From Hibiscus mutabilis (Eukaryota > Streptophyta > Magnoliopsida > Malvales > Malvaceae), in the NCBI GenBank assembly GCA_019671005.1, contig CM033724.1:21801786-21865785 (forward strand): a stretch of 64,000 bases of DNA, in the 5' to 3' direction. The position numbers and the translations under genes were made by a program. The notes below the pieces were generated by a model. That model made no database searches. It was given only the letters and a program-made list of their open reading frames with translations, and was not told the DNA's origin. Shown here one piece after another: positions 44,491-58,250 of the stretch. Each line of letters starts with the position of its first letter. Position 1 is the stretch's first letter.

Positions 44491-47400
44491 ATGGCTAACT
44501 CAAACTCATTATCATTGCAATCCGTCCTTGAGAAGGACAAATTGAATGGCTTGAACTTTCTTGACTGGTTCCGTAACTTGAGGATTGTCCTCAAAGAAGA
44601 ACGGAAATTACAAGGCATCGAAGAACCCGTACCTAAAAAACCAGTAGATGATGCCTTCATAGATGAATTGGAAGCTTTTAAGAAATACTCAAATGACATG
44701 GTAGATTTCGAGTGTTTGATGCTTGCGACCATGACTCCTGAGCTTTAGAAGTAAGATGAAGACATGGTTCCCTATGAGATGGTTAAAAATCTCTAAGAAT
44801 TATATGAGGGGAAGCTCGTCAAAAGAGGTATGAAACTTCTAAGGATTTGTTTAGTTGCAAAATGGTGAAGGGAACTCTAGTAGGAACTCGTGTTCTCAAA
44901 ATCACAGGCTATATTCATACCCTTGAAAAATTGGGCTTCCCTCTAAGTGTTGAATTGGCTATTGATGTTATCCTACAATCATTGCCGGAAAGTTTCAATC
45001 AGTTTATTCTTAATTTCAATAGGAATGAAATTGACAAATCGTTGTCATAGTTACTTGGTATGTTAAGAACAATAGAAAACAACATGAAAATGTTAGGTGC
45101 AAGCCTATTTTGATGGTCCGAAAGGATAACAGAAAAGGAAAACCCAACACCAAGGCAAAGCCCAAGCCCAACAAAGGAAAAGGCTGCATTGAAACCCAAA
45201 GAAGGAATAGCAATAGAAGGAAAATGTTTCCAATGCAACAATGTTGGACATTGGAAGAGAAACTGTCCTATCTATCTTGAGGATATCAAGAAAGCAAAAG
45301 AAAATAGACAGTCCGGATCAGGTATTTATGTTATTGAAATTAATATATCAATATCTACTTCTTGTGTATTAGATACCGGTTGTAGTTCTCATATTTGTAC
45401 TTCTGTATAGGGACTAAAAAAGAGTAGAAAATTGGTGAAAAGAGATGTGGACCTATGAGTGGGAAATGAAGCAAGAGTTACCGCATTAGCTATAGGAATA
45501 TATACTTTGTCTTTGCCTAGTGGACTTGATTTAGTTTTAGAGGATTGTTATTTCATACCTAGTTTGACTAAAAACATTATTTCAATTTCTTGTTTGGACA
45601 AGATTGGCTTTGAGATTGTTATTAAGAATAATAGTTGTTCTTTTCATCTCAATAATGTTTTTTATGGGGCGACACATTTAATAAATGACCTCTATATTTT
45701 GAATCAAGACAATTCCATAAACAACATAAATACGAAAAGATCAAAAACAAATGACTCTAATCAAACTTATCTTTGGCATTGTCTCTTGAGTCATTTAAGT
45801 GAGAAACGCATATCAAAACTTCATAAGGATAAGATAGATTTTTGGATTCTTTTGTTTTTGAGTAACTTGATATATGTGAGACTTGCTTACTAGGAAAAAT
45901 GACCAAATCTCCTTTTAATGGTAAAAGCGAGCAAGCAAGTGATTTATTAGGCTTAATACATAGTGATGTATGTGGACTAATCAATACACAAGCCAAAAGA
46001 GGTTTTCAATACTTCATTACTTTCACTGACGACTTCAGTAGATATGGGTAAATTTACCTAATGCATCATAAATCTGAAACCCTTGAAAAGTTCAAGGAAT
46101 TTAAGAATGAAGTACAGAGCCAACTAGGAAATAGTATTGAAGCTCTTCAATCAGATCGAGAAGGAGAATACTTAAGCTTAGAGTTTGATGACCTTCTTAA
46201 GTAATGTGAGATTCTCTCACAACTTACACCACCTAGTACTCTACAACATAATGGAGTTTCTAAAAGAATAAATCAAACATTGTTAGACACGGTTCGGTCA
46301 ATGATAAGTCATGTTGATCTTCTAATTTTCTTTTGGAGACATACGCTAGATACGGCTGATTTCACACTAAATCGTGTTCCATCTAAATTGGTTCAAAAGA
46401 CACCATATGAAATATGGATTGGGAAGCATCCTAGCATGTCTTTTATGAAAATTTAGGGTTGCAAAGTTTATGTTAAACATCAAATGTCTACAAAACTCGA
46501 ACCTAAATCTCATAAATGTAATTTTGTGGGATATTCTAAAGAAACTAAAGGATATTATTTCTTCAATCCATCTAAAAACAAAGTATTTATTGCTCGGTCA
46601 AGAGTGTTCCTCGAAAGAGAATTTATTTTTTAAGGAAATAAAAGATCAACCATAAATTATGGAACCAGAGATTGAACAACAACAAGTTCCACAAACAATT
46701 GAGGAACATCCAACCATTTTTGAAACACAACCACTGCGGAGATCTATGAGAGAACACAATGCACCTGAGAGATATGAATTTCTTGTTACATTGCATGGTG
46801 ATGTTCTCCTCATGGATTAAGATGAGCCTAAGACTTATCAAGAAGCAATGGCGAGCCCAGACTCCGAGAAATGGCTAGAAGCCATGAAATCCTAGATGGA
46901 TTCCATGTCAAAAAACCAAGTATGGACTTTGGTTGACCCACCTAAAGAGATTAAGCCCATTGGGTGCAAATGGGTTTTCAAAAAGAAGACCGACATGGAC
47001 GGCAACATACAAACATACAAGGGCGACTAGTCGCTAAGGGATTTTTTCAAATTCATGGTATAAACTATGATTAAACCTTTTCCCCTGTTGCTATGTTTAA
47101 ATCCATCCGAATATTGCTTGTGATGACTGCATTTTATGATTATGAAATATGGCAAATGGTTGTCAAAATCTCTTTCCTTAATAGAAAATTAGATGAGGAT
47201 GTATACATGACACAACCTGAGGTTTTTGTCAATCCAAAAGATACCGAAAAGTATGCAAGCTACAAAGATCCATTTATGGATTAAAGCAAGCTTCTCGAAG
47301 TTGGAATCTTCGATTCAATGATGCAATCAAAGAATTTGGTTTTATCAAAAATGAAGATGAGCCATGTGTTTTCAAGAAAAACTAGTGAGAGCACTATCAC

Positions 47401-48397
47401 ATTATTGGTATTGTATATGGATGACATACTAATAATACGAAATGACATACCTACCTATCTGTAAAGACTTGGTTAGGAAAATGCTTTTCTATGAAAGACT
47501 TGGGTAAAACAACCTACATTTTAAGAGTCAAGATTTATAGAGATAGATCAAGACGACTACTAGTACTAAGTCAAAATACATACATAGATAAAGTACAAAA
47601 AAGATTCAATATAGAAGAATCTAAAAGGGATTCTTACCTATGAGACATGGTATTTCAATCTTGAAGGAAATGTGTCCTTCAATGCCTCAAGAAAGATAGA
47701 ACATGATTAATATTCCATATGTTTTGGCCATTAGATCTATCATGTATGTCATGCTATGTACACGTCCAAATGTATCATACGCATTAAGTATAACAAGTCG
47801 ATACTAAGTAGATCCCAGTGAAGGTCATTGGGTTGTAGTCAACATTATCCTTAAGTACTTGAGAATAACTAAGGATACATTCCTTATGTATGGAGGAGAG
47901 GAAGAGCTAAGTATAAAAGCTTATACTGTTGCAAGCTTCCAAACCGATAAAGATGATTCTCGATCGCAATCGGGTTTTGTGTTTTGCCTTAATAGAGGTT
48001 TTGTAAGATAGAAAAGTTCAAAGCAAGATACAGTAGCAGATTCTACAACAGAAGTCGAGTATATTGCAACAAGTGATGCTGCAAAAGAGGATGTTTGGAT
48101 TAAGGAGTTCATATCTGAACTAGGGGTTGGGCCTAGCATATCAAATGCTATAAATCTACGTTGTGATAACAATGGAACCATCGCACAAGCAAAAGAACCC
48201 ATATCTCACCAACGATCCAAATATATACTTAGGCTTTATCATCTCATTCTAGAAATCATTAATCGAAGGGATATGGAAATATGTAGAGTACCAATGAATG
48301 ATAATATCACCAATTCACTAACAAAGCCTCTAACATAGCAAAAGCATGAACGTCACACTAAGTATCTTGGTATTAGATACATGAGTGATTGGTCTTA
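44491..48397 (+). pseudogene. Copia gag-pol polyprotein (many stops and frameshifts)
   Basis: Gag starts at ATG 44491 (NGLNFLDWFRNLRIVLKEE) and is broken by a stop at about 44746. Gag UBN2 part LGFPLSVELAIDVILQSLPESF; zinc knuckle CFQCNNVGHWKRNC (about 45226-45268); protease VLDTGCSSHICT (about 45365-45405); pre-integrase HHCC region near LWHCLLSHLSEKRISKLHK (about 45773); integrase core HSDVCG and FTDDFSRYG (about 45960-46047); RT opening GCKWVFKKKTDMDGN (about 46960) and YMDDI (about 47416-47430); RNase H near STTEVEYIATSDAAKE (about 48037-48090), ending SDWS with a stop near 48397. At least a dozen disruptions. Order protease-integrase-RT-RNase H is diagnostic of copia. Confidence 0.88.
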
Positions 48398-48412
48398 GTG
48401 CTAGCAGGAGAT

Positions 48413-49852
48413 TGTTGGAGTATGCCCAAAGACCAATCATAAGATGATTGTAAAAGACATACTTGTTTTATCCTATTTATTAATATGAAGCCATATTTAT
48501 TATCAGTCGTTATTCTGCATATATATATATTAAATTATAATAAAGTCCTTAGAATGATTATTCTTAAAAGGTCTTTCGTTTAGTATCTTTGTGGGCGTGG
48601 ACAACAAAGATGCATTTAAGACTAATATGTAGCTGATTGATGACAAATTGTTGTCATTGACATGGAGATGTAAAAATCTATAGCTGAGTATATGTTAGAG
48701 AACGATATATTGGACTGGCCTGCTATGAGCATGTTTCTTATATTATTATGTGATAGTCATAACATTGCTCATAAGTGATAAATACATGTATGATCCTCAA
48801 ACTTGAGATCATCATTATTTCAACATTGTCAGTCACATATTTTGATACAGTCAAATGCGTGTCGTAACTGACTACGCTATAAAAAATCTTTTTGGATATG
48901 TCACGAACTATGTGGTGAGATATGGTTGGTCAATATAGGATTTGTCCCTCCTACATAATAAGAGAAAATATCGTAGGCCACTTGAATTAGTGAGACTAAA
49001 AATGCATGGCCATGCTCTAATAAATTGATATGAGATATCATAGTTATTCGTTGATAATAGTCTACTCGAGATATCAAGAAATATTAGATGGATTATACAA
49101 GCGTGACTATTCCACGACTTGTTTCCATTCTAGATATAAGGACAAAAGGATTTTATACATAAACATTAATCACAGAACGGTTTTGTTGAACCACGACTTC
49201 ATGTAACTTAGGTAGCAATGATGTATTGCTATATGTCACTCATTACTTGTAATATTAGAATTGTTCTAGATATTACTGCTAACGTTACACGAACCTACAA
49301 GGGTCACATCCTATGATTGAAACGAACATATATCGACTAGATAGCATATGCACAAACTTGCTGCACACAAAATTAGTTAAAATAAATATATATCGATATA
49401 TATTTGATTTTACTTAAAACTAAACTTATTATAATTATTGTAATTATATAATTTCGTTTATATATATTTTAATATTAGATAATTATTGTAACTATCAAAT
49501 ACCGTTAAAATATATATATCCCTAAAGAAACCTAATTGAAGTAGAATGAGATTCTACATATTTAATTACTTTCGATTAAATTTATTATATATTTAATAAA
49601 ACCAAATTTAAGTAGAATTAGGTTTCTGAATGCTATATAAAGGCATAAGGTCTAACAGCCAAAATTATGTCTACTACTAATAACTCTCTAACAGTTAGAG
49701 AGGTAAAATATTGTTCGTTTTCGTTTGGGTAAACTGCATAGAAGTCGGAACGTTGCTGTGACGACTAGGATTCGACATCGTGCTAGAGGAATTGGATTCT
49801 CCTCACGTCCCTGCAGTTTTTCAGATTTAATTAAGGTAACGTTTCATCCCTT
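48413..49852 (+). mobile_element. 3' LTR of the copia element (truncated)
   Basis: Starts TGTTGGAGTATGCCC after GCAGGAGAT and parallels the 5' LTR to GGTAACGTTTCATCCC, then switches to a Tat-type LTR. About 130 bp of the end are missing. Confidence 0.85.
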
Positions 49853-51640
49853 TATAATCACTAATTTTGTCCGGGTTTTGTTATATACAGATTTTTTTAA
49901 ATTTATTTATTATTAATATTTATCATTAGTAGTATTATTAATTATTAAGAGTATTAATAAATATCAAAATAAAAGGAAATGAAAAAAATCATAAATCCAA
50001 CAATATCAGCCCATTTTAATTAATTACAACAAAAAAATTACAATAGGTCCGTTTGGACCCAATAACTAAATAACCTAAAAAAACCCTAAATATCTAACCC
50101 TAATATCTGATATATCTAATATATTTTTCTCTTTTTTTGCAGTCGCCAAAGGATCTAAGCCGTTGGATCAGATCTGATCTAAATACCCAGATCAGTCCCG
50201 AGGAAACCCTTTTATCTGCTCCACTCGCGTGTGCCATCCACTGCCGCAGCCGCTTGTCTCCCACAGGCGCCCACGCGCTCGACCGTCCGTCTCCCCATCC
50301 ACGTGGCCGTGTCGTCGGACATCACGCTGCAATCACTGGCTCTCGCAACCACCAAACGTGCGCAGAAACAATAAAGAAAAACAAATATTAGATTTTTAGA
50401 TCTAATCAATCTCAACTCAACAGTAGATTAGGACTTTTATTATTTTTATGTAAGAATCAGATATAAATCCGAAGAAATCGGTGTAAAAATCATCAGTTAT
50501 CAATCAATAAAAAAAGTTTTCATATCAATAAAAAACCCAAAAAAATTCAGAGGTATCTTCTTTTTTTTCTTTCATTTCGAAGCATAAAGAAATGAGAAAA
50601 AGGGATTGAGTTTTACCGTGTCGGTCTTTGATCGTCACCGTTCTACGACCGAAGACGAGGCCACCGATGAATTGTTCCAAATGTTTTTGTCTCCCCGCTC
50701 CCATATCTCTTATTTTAGAGCCAAAAGCATTTTAGGTTTTCAAAAAGGGTTTAAAAAATTTTAGGCTTTTTGGCTTCGGTTTTTAAAAGATTTCAGGGGG
50801 TTGGAGGCTTGGTTTTAAAAATTCGAGTTTAGATCTATTTTTTACGGCGAGAAAAGGTAATTTTGGTGGATTTTCGAATTTGTCAGCTCCCGACAAGCGG
50901 CGACTGATGTGACGGAGAGACTGTTGGTTTCTGGAAATCAAGGCGGCGTTCATTCAAACTTAAAAACGTGATGAACAGACCAGAAGATTTGGGTCTGCCT
51001 TGTTTGATCTGTTTTTTAGTTTTGAAATCAAATGGTGTTTGTTTTCCTATCTTGGTTTATATACCAAGGTCTAAAGCTGAGATTATTACAATTTTAAGGG
51101 CTTCCGCCCAATAATATTCATGCCCGTGGTCTTCCTTGTTTTTTAGGTTTTGATTTTGGTCCCTATTTTACTCTGTTCAGTTATGCTTCTTTCAAATTAA
51201 CCCCATGATTTTGTTTTTTTTCTCTTTCATCCGAAGACCAGTGGAGTATTTACTCGATCTCGATCTCGATCTCCTCAATCAATTTAATTGCATGGATTTA
51301 TTGTTTCTGTTACTTTATATTTGCAGCCATGTTTTTTTTTGAATAGTTTTATTTATTTTTTGAATAGTATTTGCTGCTTGTATATTCATATAGAGTACAA
51401 TCATATATAATATGTATTATGATTGAGCTCTATCGTGATGTATGTTGCTTTGAATACATTATATAGTATTTACTTTTTAATTTATGTGCATCATTTTATA
51501 TGTTAATATATATTTTTATAAAGTTTCATGTTTTATATATATTTTCATTATATATATATACATATTAATTATGTTTTCTATAACTTACTATATTACATAC
51601 TTATTATAGTTTATACGTATAGTATGTGTATTATACTTAA
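49853..51640 (+). mobile_element. Tat/Ogre-type LTR, start present, end missing
   Basis: Starts TATAATCACTAATTTTGTCC, the same opening as the LTRs at 33653 and 38912. The GC-rich block with CCGTTGGATCAGATCTGATC at 50160-50180 matches the LTR at 9759-13064. Then a leader-like GC part (50140-50370) and AT-rich tail (51300-51640). The conserved 3' end ACATCGCTACA is not found, so it is cut at about 51640. The right boundary is approximate. Confidence 0.6.
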
Positions 51641-54600
51641 GTGGAATTCGGATACCGGATCTAACTGAAAAATTATGAAATTTTACCATATGATAAAGAA
51701 AGGTTATAAAAGCCATTTTCAAGTGTTGGAAGTATTTTAGTTCGATTCAGGATGAATCCTATGATTTATTTTGATTAAGGAATTTATTTAGTAACCTATA
51801 AAATTCTCGGCATTTATTGGTAAATCGGATCAAGCTAAAATTTCGAAGATAATTTCATAGACTTTGGAAGAGTTACAACATATTATTTTATGGATATTTG
51901 GAGAATTTAACACTAATTGTTTTATCCTGTACATGGATTAAACAGATCATGAAGAAAAATCTGATATAGATTCTGGGAATAAAAATGCAGTGTAAGATAT
52001 CGAATTTAGATTGAACTGCAAAGTTAAGTGTGTACAGGGCATAGGATGGGTGACCTATTGGGAAGGTCTTATGTCAGTACTTGAGACTGATAAAAAGGAA
52101 TCAGTTCAAGTTAATATTATTCGTATGGATATCTGATAAAGAATTATTAAGAGAATTTTATCCGATAAAGATTTCGGGTAAATTATCAGTATATTAGACC
52201 GAGTCAAAATTTTAAGTTTGACTTCATAAATATGGAATATTTATTTGATAATATTACCTATTTTTCAGATAAGGAAATAATGAATTTTTAGAATTTATTT
52301 GATAGCCCGGTGAAGGAGAAATCGCAGTAGAAGTAGTAAGTTAATATCGAGAAATCGGATCGAATCAAAATTTCAGAGGCTGTTCTATAGGTCACGAAAA
52401 ATTCATAAAATATTATTTTATGAATAAATTATTAATTGGTTGATTGTGATCTAACTAGAATAGTTGGATTTTTACAAATGACAAAATTTGTGATTTAAGT
52501 GACTAGTTTTGGTAATTTGGTAATTTGGTCACAATGGAAATTTTGAAATATTTTGAAAGTACTATGGGTAATATGGTAATTTCTCATGTGAAAGCATTAC
52601 TCTAGTTTGGTTAGATTTGAATGGGATTTGGTTGGAATTGAACTAGAATAGCGACTAGTAAATATGAATTCAGTTGGGGGACATTTTGGTAAATTGGAAT
52701 AAAATAAATTAAAAATTTATTTTTATTTCTACATGTGGCATAAATTAATAAAAGATGAACAAAAAAGTTCATCTTCTTCCACTATATTTTCGAAACCATG
52801 GGGGGAAGGAAAAATACACAAAATTTCTCTAAGCATTTTGAAGGCTCCAAAGTTAGAATTAAGGTATGTTGCTTTGGAAAAAATGATCTAAGTTTAATGC
52901 TCTTTCTATTGATAGTAATTTTGCATGTTAATTTGAAGATTTTTTCATGTTATTGATGAGAGAGAGAATAGGGTTTCATGTTCTATGTTGAGATTGAAGC
53001 TTAATTTAAGTAAATCAAGTGTTGTGAGTTGAAATCAAGCTTAGATTTAGATTAATTTCATGTTTGAAGATATAAACCCTAACCCTATAATTTGGGTTTT
53101 TATTAGGGTTTTGAAATTGATGATGAAAATGAAAGATTGATAATATTAGAAGCTTGATTTTGATGTTAGAATGAAAAATCCTCAACTAGTCTTCTAAGTG
53201 ACTATTTTTACATTCTTGATAAATTAGGGAAAATATTGTGAAAATTATTTTAGTGGTGGATTTGAAGAGATTATGAAATTAGAAGCTTGATTATGGCATT
53301 TTGACTAAAGTAAAGTCCTTGAAAAGTTTAGACACTCAATTCGGCTTGAAGGAAGAAATTGGGGTTTAAGTGTTAATTTTTGGAAATGAAGAATATATGT
53401 TGGAAAAATTAATTTGAACATGTTAGAATGTTGTTTGGATGAAAAATGAGCCTAGAGAAGCTAAGTGGCCAATTCGGCCACATGGAAGAATAATGAGAAA
53501 ATTTTATGAAAATTTTAGTTATGAGATTTTATGATTCGAATATGTTGTACGAAGTTAGAATTGAAATTAGAATCTAAGGGACTAAATTGACAAGAAAGGA
53601 AATAGCAAAGGACCATTTCGACAGCCCTGGTTAGTTCAAGAACTAATTTAGTTTTTGGTCTAAAAGTAAGGGAAAAATGTGAAAAAAATTATAGAAATAT
53701 TGAATTAATTATTCGATACAAGTTTGCAAGTTATGTGTAAAATTAGTGACTAAAATGTCACTTTGGTAAAAGTTAGTGGAGGAAGGGTATTGAATAAAAG
53801 TTAGTGGAAATGATGGAATTATTGTATAATTGTGATTCGAGCTTAAATAAATTGCAAAATGTGTAAAATGGTCACTAGGGACCATAATGAACAATTAAGC
53901 ATTATTAAAGGAAAAAGTGAAAATTTTTGGAAATTTTTTATATTCGGATAATTATACTAGTATAGTATAGTTAAGCAATGTTAGATTAAAAATCTAACAT
54001 GAATATTGTTATGTATGTTCAAATAGTATTGTACAACTATTGACGAGGCTAAGGGTACTAGATCAAAAGAAAGCAAGGAAAATGTATCGAAATAGCTTAG
54101 TGAGGCTAATATCATACATGGCCCAGGTGAGTGCATTTTTACTTATTTATTATATATGTGATATGAGTGATTGCATTATATATATTTATGCAATATTGAT
54201 AAATAGGACGATTTGCTATGAACCGACCTTGATATTAATGAAAATGTATGTTGATCAAAGTTATGTAAATGGCATGAAGTATCAAATGGCATATGTGATA
54301 CATTGATATGACATAATGATTTATCTAAGATAAATCAGATTTTAGATATTTGGATATGAACTGCCCATTATCGAATTATGGATAATAGTATCGAAGGATT
54401 GGATATTGAATATGAAAATTTTATATTGTTATGCCCAAGTACTACTGTGAGAGTCTTTGGTATAATTGGATATCCATAAGAGTCATAGTAGCTGCAATCC
54501 AGCACTACGGTGCGATTCAGACACTTTGGTGTTGATATCAGACGCTACAGCGTTGTAGTCACTTCGGTGATGTTTAGACACTACGGTGTCGACTAGCACA

Positions 54601-55939
54601 AAAAGATGCTATAATGAGGATTAAAGAGTGTCCTCGAGTACATACTCATCATCAGACGCTACTGCATTGCAGACACTATGGTGTCAAGATGACTCGTATA
54701 CCATAGGCTCACATGAGAATCTTTGGTATAATTGGATATCCATAGAGTCCTAGCAGCTGCGTCATAGCACTACGGTGCGAGATAGACTTTTCGGGGTCGA
54801 GATAGACTCTTCGGCGTTGGTTCAAACACTAGGGTGTTACATAGCACAAAATGTGCGAGTATGAGGAGCAAAGGGCATCCTCGAGTACGTACTCATCTCA
54901 GTCGCTTCGACGATGCAGACGTTACAGTGTCGTAGACACTACGGTGTCGTGATGACTTGCGTACCATAGCATCACATGATTTTGTACTTTGGGCGATAAT
55001 ACATGGAATATATTTATACAGGTAGTTAAGTTAAAAAACTTAACGTATATTTGATTGATAAAATAAAAGTTTGATGATATGATATAAATTGCAATTGGGA
55101 CACGCTTGCCAATTTACAGGAACTGTATTGCACTGTTATATGACAGAGGAATGATTTCATATTTACCTTGGGCTATAAGATTTTATAGTACAGTTACATG
55201 ATTATACAGAAAAAAATTATTGCAGTCCAAATTTCTTACATGTTTATTCCTGCATTACAGATTACATGATTTTATACTTTGGGCTATAATACTTGAAATG
55301 CATTTGTGCAAGTAGTTAAGCTAAAAAGCTTAATGTACACAATACTGGTAAGACAGATCAAATCCTATGATTTGAATATTATATCCGTTAAATGAACTAT
55401 ACATGTAAGGTAGTTCTATACATGATAAAATGTTATCAACTATAATTAGAAATCGCTTGCCATTTTGCAGGACTGTGTTATTTATAATCATTGTTTTACA
55501 CTGTTATGATTACGCCTCACTAAGTTATACTTAGAGTGTGTTTTGTATCACATGTAGGTACTTCAGACGAAATAAAAGAGGAGGAACTGCACATCGTTGG
55601 ATCAAGTTAGCCTGCATCATCAGTAAGTCTCACCACATCCTAGTCTAGTGGGGCATGTATAGATATTAAACATGTAGCTATTTTGTATGTCTACATACTC
55701 TACTTATAAGTTAATGTGGATGTATGATCTAGAAACATGACTTAATTTGAGGAATTAAGAATATTAGAAAGATGCTTCAAATGATTTTTAAACTTAGTTG
55801 GTCGTTTATCGCGTAGCAATTCTAAAATCAAGAAAGGGTCTAGGCAGCACGCACAGTTTTCACCCTGAATTATATTTTCATTTTTAATAACTGCTTAAAG
55901 TATTTTATAAACCAATTCAGGGTCGAAACTAGGTGGCTC
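51641..55939 (+). mobile_element. Probable gypsy (Tekay/Del-like) LTR sequence
   Basis: No ORF of note. A segment with CGAAACCATGGGGGGAAGG, CTCTAAGCATTTTGAAGG and GAATTAAGGTATGTTGC (52790-52870) resembles the promoter/leader of Tekay-type LTRs, followed by a long AT-rich tract and the hairpin array at 54449-54975. An inverted pair CACCCTGAATT / AATTCAGGGT lies at 55865-55924 close to the next LTR. Assignment is tentative and boundaries are not defined. Confidence 0.4.
54449..54975 (+). repeat. Two ~264-bp tandem units built of small tetraloop hairpins
   Basis: The units start GTGAGAGTCTTTGG (54449) and ATGAGAATCTTTGG (54713). Inside, GCAC-TACG-GTGC, ACAC-TTTG-GTGT, ACGC-TACA-GCGT, TCAC-TTCG-GTGA and GACAC-TACG-GTGTC follow each other (54502, 54521, 54542, 54559, 54577), with more at 54672, 54767, 54825 and 54935. 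Confidence 0.88.
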
Positions 55940-58250
55940 TGTCGCAACCCTTTTTAGAGGGGTCCTGACGTTTTTTTTAAAATAAAGTGAAAACAACGGA
56001 GTCGCCGCCGATCTTTTTTAAAAGGTGTGATTGGATCCCCTAAAAAAAGGTCTATTTTAATAAAATCATTTTATTTATTAAAATAACGGTTTTGGTCTGC
56101 AAAAAACACTAAAACGGGTTCGAGAGTCGATTACGCTTGGGGAAGGATTAGCACCCCCACAGCGCCCAAAAACTAGACCTAGCCGATTACAAAAAGTTTT
56201 AATGTCGGAATTTGCAAGTTCATGTAAAATTTAGATTATTGTCCATTTATAAGTTTATTTCCATTTTAACGGCCATACTATTCGAAAATGAACTCTAATC
56301 ACCGTCAACACTTCTGGCGCTAACCCGTCATTTTCGCTTAGTAAGACACCACATTGCTTTAATTTCACTTTTTTAACAAACAAATAAAGAAACTTGATTT
56401 GTTGAAGATTTTTATTTATTCTAATTTAAAATTTATTAATCCTAAAAAGGGTCTAAGTGTTTTTCCTATTTGAGGGTTTAAATTTTATTAAGCGTGTTTT
56501 ATTTATTTTTTTGTGAAGAAAATTTTATTACAAAGAAGTCTCTATCTAAGGCTTGAAGAACCTATTCCTAAGGCCAACTTAATACTAAAGCAAACGAAAG
56601 CAAAACCATAAAAAACACAATTTAGAACTCGAAGTTTTTTAATGGGCTTGGTTCAGTTTTATTTTATTTGGAAAAGGTTTTAAATTTAAAAATTTTTTTA
56701 TTTTTGAGTTTATTTGAAGAGAGGTTTTTTGTTTGCTTTTATTCTTTTTATATTCAAGAAGTTTTTTTTGATAATCCGAAAAGGTTTTTTATTCTCTTTT
56801 GTTTAAATATTTCGCTACTTTTCCTTTTAAGCTTTTTTGATAATTTTGGAAAAGAATTTTATTTTAGAAGGGGTGTTTATTATCTTGTATTTTCAAAAAA
56901 GTGTTAGTTTATTTTTTAAAAAAACTTTGTTGTTTTTTATTTTTTAGAAAATGATTTTATTTTAATTTTTTAAAGATAAAGGCATTATTTTTTAATTTAA
57001 AGAAATACTCCCTTAAAAAGTTTATTATGCTTTTTATATTTTAAAAAAATAATTTCTTTTTATTTAAAAATGGACCAAAATTGAAGAAACAAATAGGGTT
57101 GTAGTAATTAAGTGACCGTTTTATGATGATTTTAAAATTTATTTTCGGATTGAAAGAAGTATAAAAAATGTGGTTTTAATGAAAGGAATTGTCTCAATAT
57201 CTTTTAGGTATAAAGCCCCTTTTTTATTCACAAACACAATTTTCTCATCTTTTAAAAGTTAAGTGGATCAAACACCCTCTCTATTAAAAAACAACACATT
57301 TTCTTAACAAGAACCAAAAAAGAACAATAGGGTGGAGCCACCTTGTCGGCCGTCATCTGCCGGCGCTGGCCGCCGCTTGTCGGTGGTGGTTCCTTTTTAT
57401 TATTATTTTTGAACCAAAACAACCACATAAACACTAAATAATAGAATGTCAACCAAACAGTCGAGATCAAAACATCCAAACCAACATCAAATGCATCCTA
57501 AAAAGGATGGGCATTAACCAAAAAAATAAAATGAATAAATTTGAAATGAAAGAAAAGAGAGAAGAAAATTATATTGAAACATGAAGAAATGATAGCTTCC
57601 TCTTCCCACAAATTCGATGAAAATGCTGCCCCACTCGAATGAATTTTTAGATTTTTTTGTGATTTTTTCCTCCAAAAAACGCTTCTTGCTTGTATTCCAC
57701 CAATAATCTGAGTACAAAGAGTGTTTCGTGCTTTTTCTTGTGAAATTCCTGTGTGTGTTACAATGGTATGGGGTGAGGTTTTTATAGGTTTCAAAAACCT
57801 TGAATACAAGGAAATTGGGGACAAAAATCCCTCAATCTTGGTGCAATTACATCATATATCCAAATCAAATTGTTGACTTTCCCCTTATGTTCGAATCAAT
57901 CCGATTTTGGTTTATTTTGCCTAATTTTGGATATTTTTTCCTAAATTTCAAGCTAGGGTTTGAACCCTTTTCTTCCTTTTTTTGCAGGTAAACGTCAACG
58001 GCGATGGACGACCATGGTGGCGTCGAAACAGCAAGGGTGCGGCGGTCCTTCCTGTTCCCTCATCGGCGGCAGCCGCAGTGTAGGGACGGTGGGGGAAAAC
58101 AGCCAGCAGTAGCAACTTGCGTGCAGGGGAGGGGTTTGGGGAAGAAACCATATTTCATTTTATTTTTTTGCTTTTTTAAATTTTCTCTTTTATTTCGGGT
58201 TTTTCCTTTGCACATTTATTTGTTCAGTCCAAATAAGCAACCATGCTAGA
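55940..58250 (-). mobile_element. 3' LTR of the minus-strand Tat/Ogre element
   Basis: The low-coordinate end TGTCGCAACCC is the complement of a GTTGCGACA LTR terminus. The conserved R/U5 block (GGGTTCGAGAGTCGATTACG, GGGGAAGGATTAGCACCCCC at 56117-56170) matches 9938-9985 and 34570-34610. A GGAGTCGCCGCCGATC segment is at 55996. The high-coordinate limit is uncertain; no clean polypurine tract was found, so 58250 is an estimate. Confidence 0.6.

Larger units (their letters stand above)
41640..49852 (+). mobile_element. Full-length but decayed Ty1/copia element, 3' LTR truncated
   Basis: 5' LTR 41640-43150, primer site, leader, gag-pol, then 3' LTR from 48413, cut at 49852 by the start of a Tat-type LTR. 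The two LTRs diverge visibly (single-base differences every few tens of bases, small indels), so this is an older insertion than the element at 33653. Right-hand target duplication is lost. Confidence 0.88.

Noticed and set aside
51255..51276. GATCTC triplet-like run as a microsatellite of interest
   Set aside because: Only about three units; not notable.
57252..58249. Several short open frames around 57.3-58.2 kb, one with a start in GGCGATGG context
   Set aside because: Inside the Tat LTR; frames are not shared with other LTRs and do not resemble proteins.
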